Part shown: in pieces, positions 53,632-61,608 of the stretch
How the letters are laid out: each line of letters opens with the position of its first letter
Position numbering within the stretch: the stretch's first letter is position 1
Source of the DNA: Brevibacillus sedimenti
Lineage (GTDB): Bacteria > Bacillota > Bacilli > Brevibacillales > Brevibacillaceae
Direction: 5' to 3'
NCBI RefSeq assembly: GCF_020923495.1
Contig: NZ_CP064048.1
Coordinates: forward strand, 2,125,501 to 2,189,500
DNA length: 64,000 nucleotides
Notes under the pieces: generated by a model
The model's database searches: none
What the model was told of the DNA's origin: nothing
The model's input: only the letters and a program-made list of their open reading frames with translations
Made by a program: the position numbers and the translations under genes

Positions 53632-54066
53632 TCACCGAGGCATGGGCGGAAGCGCCGGCGGCACGTAGTTCAGCTCTTCGTCAGTGGTGATGTAGTCCGT
53701 GTTGACCATCAGCAGCAGATAGCGTCGGCCCGTTTGCGGATCGCTGAGGATGATGTGATCCCGTCCCGCTGCTTCCAGGCGGCCCCGGAAGATTTTGGCG
53801 TTCCATTGGGTGTTGTTCTCAAACGTTTGGTAGACGGTGATCACTTTGCCCAGATTTAAGCGGAGGATGTTTTCGATGTAGGACTCCTCCACTATTTGCC
53901 CCGGTGCCAACGGCGTTCCGGGGATGAAGGACCCGCTGGGCGGCATCGGCATTTGCGTTGGCATTGGCATCGTCGGCTGCTGTGCCGCCGGATACGGATA
54001 AGACGACGACGCATACGGATCGACGTACGGATTCACATAAGGCGGATAAGGAAATTGCTGGCTCAT
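53632..54066 (-). CDS. gerQ: spore coat protein GerQ
   Basis: A 144-aa inner spore coat protein needed to hold the cortex hydrolase CwlJ in place. The N-terminal third is rich in Pro, Tyr and Met (FPYPPYVNPYVDPYASSSYPYP), the C-terminal two-thirds carry the conserved GerQ core SYIENILRLNLGKVITVYQTFENNTQWNAKIFRGRLEAAGRDHIILSDPQTGRRYLLLMVNTDYITTDEELN. GerQ is cross-linked by transglutaminase via lysines in B. subtilis. AAAGGAGAGA precedes the ATG. It follows cwlJ by 15 bases, the known cwlJ-gerQ operon. Confidence 0.95.
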   Translation of the reverse strand: MSQQFPYPPYVNPYVDPYASSSYPYPAAQQPTMPMPTQMPMPPSGSFIPGTPLAPGQIVEESYIENILRLNLGKVITVYQTFENNTQWNAKIFRGRLEAAGRDHIILSDPQTGRRYLLLMVNTDYITTDEELNYVPPALPPMPR

Positions 54067-54081
54067 GATGAACTCTCTCCT

Positions 54082-54504
54082 TTAGTAAACTCGTGGACAA
54101 TCTTGTGGGTTGGGTACAAAAAAGCAGTGCGCTTTATAGCGACCTACATTTCGTTGGTTATACCACTGAGGCGGACAGTTTCCGGCTGGCCGAAAGAACC
54201 ACAGCGCGTTTGAAGCAGGGTGTTGGCGTTCGCCGTTAACGACGCGTCTGGCCAAGCGCCTTTCCTTGTCGCGGGCGCGTTGATAGAAATACGGCTTTTG
54301 CACCGCTTCAAAGCCGCCCGGCGATTGGAAGACCATTTGTCTCATCGTGCGAATGCCGCGAAAGTCCAGGCAGTTGGCGAGGATGCGGTTGACGCCGACG
54401 TTGCCGACCATCAGCATGCCCAAGTCCCCTTCGCCTTCCGCTTCGGCACGCATCAGTCTCGCCAGCATGTCTACATCCCTGCTGTTCGCTTTTATAACGG
54501 CCAT
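54082..54504 (-). CDS. cwlJ: spore cortex lytic enzyme CwlJ
   Basis: A 140-aa cell-wall hydrolase of the SleB/CwlJ (Hydrolase_2) family that degrades muramic-lactam cortex during germination triggered by Ca-dipicolinate. The catalytic glutamate lies in LMRAEAEGEGDLGMLMVGNVGVNRI (E21). FYQRA and NALWFFRPAGNCPPQWYNQRN follow. No signal peptide, as expected for CwlJ, which is made in the mother cell. GGAGGTGAAGCA precedes the ATG. Operon with gerQ. Confidence 0.95.
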   Translation of the reverse strand: MAVIKANSRDVDMLARLMRAEAEGEGDLGMLMVGNVGVNRILANCLDFRGIRTMRQMVFQSPGGFEAVQKPYFYQRARDKERRLARRVVNGERQHPASNALWFFRPAGNCPPQWYNQRNVGRYKAHCFFVPNPQDCPRVY

Positions 54505-54605
54505 TGCTTCACCTCCTCCGAAAACTCACACTTACAATATACGGACGGCACGCCGGTAGGTGAATGTCCCGCCAATTTTTTGTCGGCGCCGTCATCTCCG
54601 GCAGC

Positions 54606-54648
54606 AAAAAAACACGCCTCGCAGCAGCTCTGCGAGGCGCGTCTTTCA
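54606..54648 (-). terminator. terminator of the DedA gene
   Basis: On the minus strand, GCGCCTCGCAG pairs with CTGCGAGGCG and is followed by TGTTTTTTTG. Confidence 0.85.
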
Positions 54649-54668
54649 TTACATGAGAAATAGCGGCG

Positions 54669-55232
54669 TTACGCCGATTTTTTTCGCTTTTTCCAGATCA
54701 GCCAGACGATGGCGACTAGGGCGCCAATTCCGAGTACGGTCACTTCCAGGTAGCTGTCCAGCAGCTCCTTGGCGTGTTTGCCGTAGAGGTGGAACAACAA
54801 CCCGATGAGGTAAAACTTGATGCCGCGTCCCAGGATGGCAAACAGCATCAGCTTGGTCAGCGAGTAGTTGAACACGCCGCTCAAAATGGTAAAGACTTTG
54901 AACGGAATGGGGGTAAATGAACCAATCAGTACGGCGGCATCGCCATTTTTGGCAAATTGCTCTGTCGCCATCGCCGTCCACTTCTCAGGAAGCAGCTTTT
55001 GCAAGAGCGGTTTGCCCAGCCATTTGCCCAGCATGTAGCCCACCGGTGCACCGAGGATGGAACCGGTAAACGCGACGGTGGCGTACCGCATGGCGGACGT
55101 GGGATCGATCAGGCTCATCCCGATTTGCAGAAAAAAGGGCGGGACAGGGACAATAAATGAGTCCAGAAAGGCGAGGCCAAACAATCCCCATATACCGTAC
55201 TGCATAAAGATTTGTGTAATTTGATCGAACAT
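54669..55232 (-). CDS. DedA/VTT-domain membrane protein (YqaA-like)
   Basis: A 187-aa membrane protein of the DedA/VTT (SNARE-associated) family. Motifs include FGLAFLDSFIVPVPPFFLQI, GSILGAPVGYMLGKWLGKPLLQK, and IGSFTPIPFKVFTILSGVFNYSLTKLMLFAILGRGIKFYLIG with the conserved F-TP-P-K and G-R-x-K/R elements. Family members flip phospholipids or carrier lipids and protect membrane potential. The ATG at 55232 is chosen for the AAGGAG site; upstream in-frame residues lack one. Confidence 0.9.
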   Translation of the reverse strand: MFDQITQIFMQYGIWGLFGLAFLDSFIVPVPPFFLQIGMSLIDPTSAMRYATVAFTGSILGAPVGYMLGKWLGKPLLQKLLPEKWTAMATEQFAKNGDAAVLIGSFTPIPFKVFTILSGVFNYSLTKLMLFAILGRGIKFYLIGLLFHLYGKHAKELLDSYLEVTVLGIGALVAIVWLIWKKRKKSA

Positions 55233-55552
55233 GAGCGTCTCCTTCAGGAGGGTTTTCCTCGTCTGTCGCTTTGAGCAGAGCCAGCTTCTGCGAAAGGACT
55301 TCATCCGGCGTTTTTCTTCATTATACCGGAAACAAAAAGGTTTCTGTAGTGATATCCTATGACAGGCTCTTGCCAAACAGAATGATTATTGGTGGAGTGG
55401 AGCGATGTTTTTCTGACAAGGTAATACGCGTCACATGTCAAAAGGTTTCTCCCCCATTTTTTGTACGAAGCAAGGGTTTTTTCCTGTGCGCTTCTATCTG
55501 CCGGCCGTTTCGGACATACTGTTAGGGATTTGGAAAAAAGGAGGAAACCATC
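55233..55552. other. divergent promoter region between DedA and CotF-like genes
   Basis: No gene seen. A minus-strand TATAAT lies at 55320-55325 (complement ATTATA), suited to the DedA gene. CATACTGTT near 55514 resembles a mother-cell sigma-K -10 (CATANNNTA) for the coat gene but has one mismatch. Confidence 0.4.
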
Positions 55553-56506
55553 ATGTTGCAAGCTCATTCGTACACAGCTCATGAAGTGATGGAACTGCAC
55601 GAGGCGCTCACCTGCACGATTGACGCGCTGAATACGATGCAGTTGTACACCCCCTATATCCGCGACCCGGAACTGGTCCAGCTGGTCGGTTACCAGATGC
55701 AGTTTATGCAAAACGAATACAACAGCATGGTACATACCGTGCACGGGCTGGGAGTGGGGGAATGCCTGCCGTACCGGCCCAGCACGCAGGTGTGGCAGAC
55801 GCGCGCCCTGCCTACTACCGCCGCTGCCCAACCGCCGGCAGCTCCACAGCAGGCTGCATCTCACCAGCCCAATGCTCGCCCGGATCAGATGGACGATCAC
55901 GACGTAGCGTCAGCGGTGCTCGGCCTGCACAAGGCGGGGGCCAAAGCAAAAATGGCCGCAGCGCTGGAGTCGGCCCATCCTCATCTGCGCGGCATGCTCC
56001 TGCAAGGGGCGGTCAACTGTGCCCAACAGGCCTACGACATGTGGAGCTACATGCAGCGGAAAGGCTACTATCCGCTGGCGACGCTGCCGCAGGAGACGAG
56101 CGCTCAACTGCTGCGCGGCTATCAGCCGATTGCCGTGAACGGACAGACGGCCATGTCCGCACAGGTCCCGCCCGCCGCGTCCGGTCAACTGCAGACGCCG
56201 CCGTCCAATGACAGCACGCTGACGAATGCGGTCAATCCCGGAGGGGCGGTCCAGCAGACGCCGCTGTCGTCGTCCCTGCAAGCAGGCGGAGCAGCGGGCC
56301 AGCCGGTCAATGCCAGCCAGATTTTTTCCTCCCCCGCCTATCGACAGGCACATGCCGGCGTACCGGCAGGAGAAACGACGATGATCGCCGGTCAGGACGC
56401 TTCGATGACGGCAGATCTGATGGGAGAAATGTCCCGTGATACGGAGGGTCGCCAGGTAAAAAGGCGCAAAAAGGATGCACCATCCGATCCGACAATTGGT
56501 CATTAA
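55553..56506 (+). CDS. CotF-like spore coat protein
   Basis: A 317-aa protein with two helical units resembling the CotF coat domain: residues 8-65 (AHEVMELHEALTCTIDALNTMQLYTPYIRDPELVQLVGYQMQFMQNEYN) and residues 115-180 (DHDVASAVLGLHKAGAKAKMAAALESAHPHLRGMLLQGAVNCAQQAYDMWSYMQRKGYYPL). A low-complexity Ala/Gln/Pro linker joins them, and a Gln/Ala/Gly/Pro/Ser-rich tail ends in basic residues (VKRRKKDAPSD). AAAGGAGG precedes the ATG. Neighbouring cwlJ-gerQ support a spore role. Expected to act in the mother cell on the spore coat. Confidence 0.78.
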   Translation: MLQAHSYTAHEVMELHEALTCTIDALNTMQLYTPYIRDPELVQLVGYQMQFMQNEYNSMVHTVHGLGVGECLPYRPSTQVWQTRALPTTAAAQPPAAPQQAASHQPNARPDQMDDHDVASAVLGLHKAGAKAKMAAALESAHPHLRGMLLQGAVNCAQQAYDMWSYMQRKGYYPLATLPQETSAQLLRGYQPIAVNGQTAMSAQVPPAASGQLQTPPSNDSTLTNAVNPGGAVQQTPLSSSLQAGGAAGQPVNASQIFSSPAYRQAHAGVPAGETTMIAGQDASMTADLMGEMSRDTEGRQVKRRKKDAPSDPTIGH

Positions 56507-56583
56507 GTTCCAATTTGGGCGTTGACGGTAGGAAAGATTGTCCACTACTATAGAGGTGCAGTCCATACAACGGGAGGTACCGG

Positions 56584-56802
56584 ATGAAAACGCTGGGATC
56601 GGGGAAAGTCATCTTCTATGCACCGGACGGGACAACCCTGGAGCTGAAAGGGGAAATCGACGTTCGCGGGGACCGTGTGGCCGTCACGGAGATTATCTAT
56701 TTCAACGGAAGGCCAAACGGCGCGCGGGAAACGAATCTGCCGCTCGTCCAGACTGTCATTTACTGGGAGCCGGAAGTGTACGAGGAAATCGGTTTTGAAT
56801 AG
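56584..56802 (+). CDS. small hypothetical protein (72 aa)
   Basis: A short acidic protein, MKTLGSGKVIFYAPDGTTLE then LKGEIDVRGDRVAV..., with a beta-strand-rich pattern and no membrane helix. GGGAGG lies 8 bases before the ATG and a terminator follows the stop, so it is a single-gene unit between the coat gene and mqnC. No family recognised. Confidence 0.65.
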   Translation: MKTLGSGKVIFYAPDGTTLELKGEIDVRGDRVAVTEIIYFNGRPNGARETNLPLVQTVIYWEPEVYEEIGFE

Positions 56803-56810
56803 TGTTGGCG

Positions 56811-56841
56811 CAACCTTGCCAATAGGCAGGGTTGTTTTTTT
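56811..56841 (+). terminator. terminator of the 72-aa gene
   Basis: Stem AACCTTGCC/GGCAGGGTT with an AATA loop, then GTTTTTTT. Confidence 0.85.
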
Positions 56842-56885
56842 GTGTTACGATGAATCGTGGACGCAGTATAGAAGGAGTGATCCTT

Positions 56886-57992
56886 TTGATCGATAAGATT
56901 TTGGAGCGGGCGCTCGCCGGTGAACGCCTCGGTCTGGAAGACGGCCTCACCCTGTTTGCGAGTGACGAGATCGAGAAAATGGGCCACTACGCCGACCTGG
57001 TCATGAAGAAGTGGCATCCGGAGCCGATCACCACGTTTGTCATCGGGCGCAATATCAACTACAGCAATGTGTGCGACACCTACTGCCGGTTCTGCGCCTT
57101 TTACCGCCCTCCGGGTTCCCCGGAAGGATACGTGCTGCCCAACGAAGTCATCTACCAAAAAATTCAGGAGACGGTGGATGTAGGCGGCACGGAAATCCTG
57201 ATGCAGGGCGGCACCAACCCGGACCTGCCGTTTGAGTACTACCTGGATCTGCTGCGAAACATCAAGCAGCGCTTCCCGCAAATCACGATGCACTCGTTTT
57301 CCACTGCGGAAGTGCAAAAAATGGCGCAGGTGTCCGGTCTGCCTGTGGAGGAAGTGCTGAAGAAGTTGAAGGAAGCCGGGCTCGATTCGCTGCCGGGCGC
57401 GGGCGGGGAGATCCTGGACGACCGCACGCGGCGCAAGATTTCCCGCCTCAAGGGTTCCTGGAAAGACTGGATCGAGACGCAAAAGGCGGCTCACCGCGTC
57501 GGCCTGCCGGGGACGGCGACGATGGTGATCGGCTTTGGCGAGGAGATGGAAGAACGCGTGCTGTCGCTGATGCGCATCCGCGAGGCGCAGGACGAGACCA
57601 AGGGCTTCACGGCCTTTATCGTCTGGACGTTCCAGCCGGAGAACACCAACATGAAGGCGGTCAACAACACCCCGGAGGAATACCTGAAAACGCTGGCGAT
57701 CAGCCGCCTGATGCTGGACAACATCGCAAACTTTCAGTCGTCCTGGGTGACAATGGGACCGGAGATCGGCAAGCTGTCGCTCTCTTACGGCTGCAACGAC
57801 TTCGGCTCGACGATGATGGAGGAGAACGTCGTCTCCGCTGCCGCATGCACCTACAAGGTGAACACCAACCTGATCCTGAAACTCATCCGCGAAGCGGGCA
57901 AAATCCCCGCGCAGCGCAATACCCGCTATGAAATCCTGCGCATCTTCCGCGAAGGCGAGATGGCGGAACACGACTTTGTCATGCAGAATTGA
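56886..57992 (+). CDS. mqnC: cyclic dehypoxanthinyl futalosine synthase
   Basis: A 368-aa radical-SAM enzyme of the futalosine menaquinone pathway; it cyclises dehypoxanthinylfutalosine. The cluster motif C63-x3-C67-x2-C70 reads NVCDTYCRFCAFYRPPGS, and MQGGTNPDLPFEYYLDLL, DSLPGAGGEILDDRTRR and PGTATMVIGFGE are characteristic of MqnC. The TTG at 56886 is chosen (GAAGGAG about 9 bases before). No other mqn genes are in the window. The presence of this route, not MenFDHCEB, separates the organism from B. subtilis. Confidence 0.93.
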   Translation: MIDKILERALAGERLGLEDGLTLFASDEIEKMGHYADLVMKKWHPEPITTFVIGRNINYSNVCDTYCRFCAFYRPPGSPEGYVLPNEVIYQKIQETVDVGGTEILMQGGTNPDLPFEYYLDLLRNIKQRFPQITMHSFSTAEVQKMAQVSGLPVEEVLKKLKEAGLDSLPGAGGEILDDRTRRKISRLKGSWKDWIETQKAAHRVGLPGTATMVIGFGEEMEERVLSLMRIREAQDETKGFTAFIVWTFQPENTNMKAVNNTPEEYLKTLAISRLMLDNIANFQSSWVTMGPEIGKLSLSYGCNDFGSTMMEENVVSAAACTYKVNTNLILKLIREAGKIPAQRNTRYEILRIFREGEMAEHDFVMQN

Positions 57993-58008
57993 CCGATCCG
58001 ACACAAAC

Positions 58009-58043
58009 AAACACGGAGCCGTGACGGCTTCGTGTTTGTTTTA
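58009..58043 (+). terminator. terminator of mqnC
   Basis: Stem AAACACGGAGCCG with CGGCTTCGTGTTT (one G-T), then GTTTT. Confidence 0.85.
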
Positions 58044-58136
58044 TGCAAGCGGCTTCCCCTGTTTCCAACCGTTTAAAAGTATATCGCCCCAGGTGGGACA
58101 TATACTGTAACTACACTGCGGATGGGGGGGATGGAT

Positions 58137-59057
58137 ATGCAGCGTTTTGCCGTCTGGCTGGAAAATGTCCCTGCACATTGTGACGCGTTTCGCTCCATCG
58201 TGTCCGAGCTGAAGAAGCGGGTCAACATGGAGCCGGTGCGCATTACATACAGGGAACAGGAGCAGGGCGACTACCGTTTGTTCCTCTTTCAGAGCACGTC
58301 TACCGAGGAGTACAACGCGGAGACGATTGAGTGGGCCCGTGCGTTTGTTTCCCTGGCAGTGGCTGAATGGATTCTCCGGGTCAAGGAACCGGAAGTGCTG
58401 GAGGAAATCGCCGCCGACTTGCTCGCAGCGGAAGCTCTGGAAGAGGAGTGGCCGTTGATCCTTCCGTATGTGCAGCGGATTTGTCAAGACCAGCAAGAAG
58501 GCGACACGGACCTGCTCCATGCCACCGCCCGCAAGGCAGCCGTCTACCGCAAAGTATTCGCTTATTTGGAAGAGGAGCGGGAGCTGAATGTACTCGGCTT
58601 CGTCCGTTTCCGTCTGCAAGATCATTGGAACGAACTGTTTGAACTGGTGGAAACCGGCCTGGACGATTATCTGGAAGACAAGCAGTACCAGGAATTTGTC
58701 GAGCTGCTGCGGTACTATATCGCCGCGCAGGAGACCAAACAGGAAGTGGTTCACGTCGTTCCTAGTGTAGACAAACCGTTCCTGCTCTATGACAAACACG
58801 GCACACGGCTGCGGCTGGACCAGCTCGATGCCATATTCAGCATTGGCGAGCAGAACAGCCGCGAAGAAGACTACCTGGTGAGCGCGCTGGTAACGCTCGC
58901 TCCAGAGCGCATCGTGATGCATCTGGCGCAGGACAGGCCCGCACTGCTCCAGACCGTCCGCAGCATCTTTGACGGCAAGGTGATGTCGTGCCATTCCTGT
59001 CCGCTCTGCCTGGCGGGCAGACGTGCACTTGACGGACACAAGCCGACTCCTCTATAA
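58137..59057 (+). CDS. ytxC: sporulation protein YtxC
   Basis: A 306-aa cytoplasmic, helix-rich acidic protein of the YtxC family, found before thrS in spore formers. Length, the N-terminal strand pattern MQRFAVWLENVPAHCDAFRSIVSEL, the middle FVRFRLQDHWNELFELVETGLDDYLEDKQYQEFVELLRYYI and the C-terminal cysteine pair in SCHSCPLCLAG agree with the family. Role in sporulation is not defined. The ATG at 58137 has the GGGGGG run 6 bases upstream; ATGs at 58122 and 58131 are alternatives. The thrS leader promoter lies inside its 3' end. Confidence 0.85.
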   Translation: MQRFAVWLENVPAHCDAFRSIVSELKKRVNMEPVRITYREQEQGDYRLFLFQSTSTEEYNAETIEWARAFVSLAVAEWILRVKEPEVLEEIAADLLAAEALEEEWPLILPYVQRICQDQQEGDTDLLHATARKAAVYRKVFAYLEEERELNVLGFVRFRLQDHWNELFELVETGLDDYLEDKQYQEFVELLRYYIAAQETKQEVVHVVPSVDKPFLLYDKHGTRLRLDQLDAIFSIGEQNSREEDYLVSALVTLAPERIVMHLAQDRPALLQTVRSIFDGKVMSCHSCPLCLAGRRALDGHKPTPL

Positions 59058-59058
59058 T
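59029..59058 (+). promoter_or_regulatory. promoter of the thrS leader
   Basis: A -35 TTGACG (59029-59034), 18-base spacer and perfect -10 TATAAT (59053-59058), overlapping the end of ytxC. Confidence 0.75.
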
Positions 59059-59074
59059 GACAGACAACAACTGC

Positions 59075-59375
59075 AGATGTGTTGAAATACGATGAGAAGG
59101 ACATGGACGATATCCACGTCGCTGCAGAGAGGCGGGCCGCTGGCTGGAAGCCCGCTGCGAACGCGTATCGCTCTACCCCCTTCGAGTAGCGGCCGGGAAC
59201 AAAGCTACGCGCTTTCAGTATCGGCACGCCGGGCATACCGTTATGGCAAGGAAGGATTCGGCTTTCGTCCGATTGGTCGGGAGGATGTCCCGACGGCAAT
59301 TGTCAAGCCGAATCAAATGAGGGTGGTACCACGGGTAAGAAACACTCGTCCCTTTGGGATGGGTGTTTTTATTTT
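59075..59375 (+). promoter_or_regulatory. T-box riboswitch controlling thrS
   Basis: A tRNA-sensing leader that reads charging of tRNA-Thr. The T-box sequence AGGGTGGTACCACGGG is at 59320-59335. It is followed by the terminator AACACTCGTCCC...GGGATGGGTGTT (59341-59367) with a T-run; the antiterminator uses the T-box instead. Stem I begins near GATGAGAAGGACATGG (59091) and includes the AGAGAGG...GGCTGGAAGCC distal region. The codon ACC at 59175-59177 is a plausible Thr specifier, but I cannot fold the stem to prove its position. Confidence 0.92.
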
Positions 59376-59422
59376 TTCCAAATCCATTATTTATTATTTT
59401 ACGCAGAAAGGACGTATGGATC

Positions 59423-61336
59423 GTGGCACAAGTCAACATTACGTTCCCGGATGGGGCCGTACGCCAATACGAATCCGGCATCACCATCGAGGACATCGCG
59501 GGCTCCATTAGCACGAGCCTGAAGAAAAAGGCCGTCGCCGGCAAGCTGAACGGCAAGGTGGTGGATTTGTACACGCCGGTGCAAGACGACGCGGCGATCG
59601 AGATCGTGACGCTGGACAGCCCGGAAGGTTTGGAAGTGTACCGCCACAGCACCGCCCACCTGCTGGCACAGGCCGTCAAGCGCCTCTACGGAAAAGAGGT
59701 GAAGCTGGGGATCGGTCCCGTCATTGAAGACGGCTTCTATTACGACATGGACATTCCGGTAACGCTCACCCCTGACGATCTGGGCAAAATTGAAGCCGAG
59801 ATGGAAAAGATCATCAAGGAAGACCTGCCGATTCGCCGCAAGGTGGTCAGCCGCGAAGAAGCGATTCAGATCTTTCAGGGAATCAACGACCATCTGAAAC
59901 TGGAGCTGATCCGCGACCTGCCGGAAGACGCTGTGATCACCATCTACGAGCAGGGCGAGTTCTTCGACCTGTGCCGCGGGCCGCACCTGCCGTCCACCGG
60001 CTACATCAAGGCGTTCAAACTGATGAGCGTGGCTGGCGCGTACTGGCGCGGCAAAGCGGAAAACCAGGTGCTGCAGCGCGTCTACGGTACCGCGTGGCCG
60101 AAAAAGGCGGAGCTGGACGAATACCTGCATTTCATCGAAGAGGCGAAAAAGCGCGACCACCGCAAACTGGGCAAAGAGCTTGAGCTGTTCATGTTCTCCG
60201 AAGAGGCGCCGGGCATGCCGTTCTACCTGCCGAAGGGCTTTACTGTCCGCAACGAGCTGGAACAGTTCTCCCGTCGTTTGCAGCAGTTGGCCCATTACAC
60301 CGAGGTGCGCACGCCGTTTATCATGAACCAGCGCCTCTGGCTGCAATCCGGCCACTGGGACCACTACCACGAGAACATGTACTTCTCTGAGGTGGACAAC
60401 ACCACCTACGCCCTGAAGCCGATGAACTGTCCAGGCCACATGCTGATTTACAAAAACAAGATTCACTCCTACCGCGATCTGCCGATCCGCTACTCCGAAT
60501 TCGGTCAAGTGCATCGCCACGAGTTTTCCGGTGCGCTGAACGGGATGCTGCGGGTGCGGACGTTCTGCCAGGACGACGCGCACGTCTTCGTTCGTCCGGA
60601 TCAGATCGAGAGCGAGATCAAAAGCATGATCCAGCTGATCGACCGCATCTACAAGGTGTTCGGCTTCGAGTACAGCGTGGCGCTCTCCACCCGTCCGGAG
60701 GATTCGATGGGCTCCGACGAACTGTGGGAGATCGCGGAAAGCTCGCTGAAAAAAGTGCTGGAGGAGTCCGGCATGCCGTACGAGATCAAGGAAGGGGACG
60801 GCGCGTTCTACGGACCGAAGATCGACTTCCAGATCACCGACGCGCTGAAACGTCGCCATCAGTGCGGCACCATCCAGCTTGACTTCCAGATGCCGGAGAA
60901 GTTTGACCTGTCTTACATCGGCCAGGACAACGAGAAGCACCGTCCGGTCGTGCTGCACCGCGCCATGTACGGTTCCATGGAGCGCTTCATCGGCATCCTG
61001 ATCGAGCACTACGCGGGTGCGTTCCCGACCTGGCTGTCGCCGGTACAGGTGCGGTTGATGACGATCAGTGACGCGCACGTGCCGTACGCCGAAGAGGTGC
61101 TCGCGAAAATGGAACAGGCCGGCATCCGCGTGGAACTGGACGCCCGCAACGAAAAAATCGGCTACAAAATCCGCGAGGCCCAGGTGCAAAAGATTCCGTA
61201 CATGCTGGTCATCGGGGAAAAAGAAGTGGCGGAGGGCACCCTGTCCGTCCGCAAACGCGGCGTAGGCGACGAAGGGGCGCTTCCGGTGGATGAGTTCATC
61301 GCCAAAATCAAACAGGAAATCAGCGAGATGAAGTAA
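59423..61336 (+). CDS. thrS: threonyl-tRNA synthetase
   Basis: A 637-aa class II synthetase. The N-terminal TGS domain (residues 1-62, AQVNITFPDGAVRQYESG) is followed by the editing domain with HSTAHLLAQAVKRLYG, the DLCRGPHLPSTG zinc-site segment, and the catalytic core with motif 2 GQVHRHEFSGALNGMLRVRTFCQDDAHVF and motif 3 HRAMYGSMERFIGILIEH. The anticodon-binding domain closes the protein (PVQVRLMTISDAHVPYAEEVL). The GTG at 59423 is preferred with AAAGGA upstream. Length is close to B. subtilis ThrS. It is controlled by the T-box above. Confidence 0.97.
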   Translation: MAQVNITFPDGAVRQYESGITIEDIAGSISTSLKKKAVAGKLNGKVVDLYTPVQDDAAIEIVTLDSPEGLEVYRHSTAHLLAQAVKRLYGKEVKLGIGPVIEDGFYYDMDIPVTLTPDDLGKIEAEMEKIIKEDLPIRRKVVSREEAIQIFQGINDHLKLELIRDLPEDAVITIYEQGEFFDLCRGPHLPSTGYIKAFKLMSVAGAYWRGKAENQVLQRVYGTAWPKKAELDEYLHFIEEAKKRDHRKLGKELELFMFSEEAPGMPFYLPKGFTVRNELEQFSRRLQQLAHYTEVRTPFIMNQRLWLQSGHWDHYHENMYFSEVDNTTYALKPMNCPGHMLIYKNKIHSYRDLPIRYSEFGQVHRHEFSGALNGMLRVRTFCQDDAHVFVRPDQIESEIKSMIQLIDRIYKVFGFEYSVALSTRPEDSMGSDELWEIAESSLKKVLEESGMPYEIKEGDGAFYGPKIDFQITDALKRRHQCGTIQLDFQMPEKFDLSYIGQDNEKHRPVVLHRAMYGSMERFIGILIEHYAGAFPTWLSPVQVRLMTISDAHVPYAEEVLAKMEQAGIRVELDARNEKIGYKIREAQVQKIPYMLVIGEKEVAEGTLSVRKRGVGDEGALPVDEFIAKIKQEISEMK

Positions 61337-61347
61337 GCTGCTGCAAA

Positions 61348-61374
61348 AGGGCCGTTCCCGATTGGGACGGCCCT
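61348..61374 (+). terminator. thrS terminator hairpin, T-tract displaced by repeat copy 3
   Basis: Stem AGGGCCGTTCCC with GGGACGGCCCT (one bulged base). The T-tract expected next is missing because the repeat begins at 61375, and no second hairpin copy remains downstream. Confidence 0.65.
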
Positions 61375-61533
61375 CAGCGTGTAGATAAAGTCCGTTGCGC
61401 ATGGGTGATAGCACCCGCTCGCTCTCTTGATCCATGCCTCGTACGTTTTCTCCACCTTCGGTTGATCAATGCGCAGGCCTTTTTGCCTGGAAACGATGAA
61501 AGACCGTTTCTTTGCGGACACTCAATATCCGCG
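61375..61533 (+). repeat. terminator-nested repeat, copy 3 (internally deleted)
   Basis: About 160 bases: it begins CAGCGTGTAGATAAAG directly after the thrS hairpin, keeps CCCGCTCGCTCTCTTGA, then jumps to TCCATGCC...CCACCTTCGGTTGATCAATG...GCAGGCC and the final GGAAACGATGAAAG hairpin. The central nested inverted repeat and the right terminus with its second hairpin have been lost. Confidence 0.8.
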
Positions 61534-61608
61534 TCACACTTCTGCCATTGTTCCGGCTTGATCTTGGCAGGCTGCAGGTCTAGTATGGAATCAGGAGAGT
61601 GATCCGAT

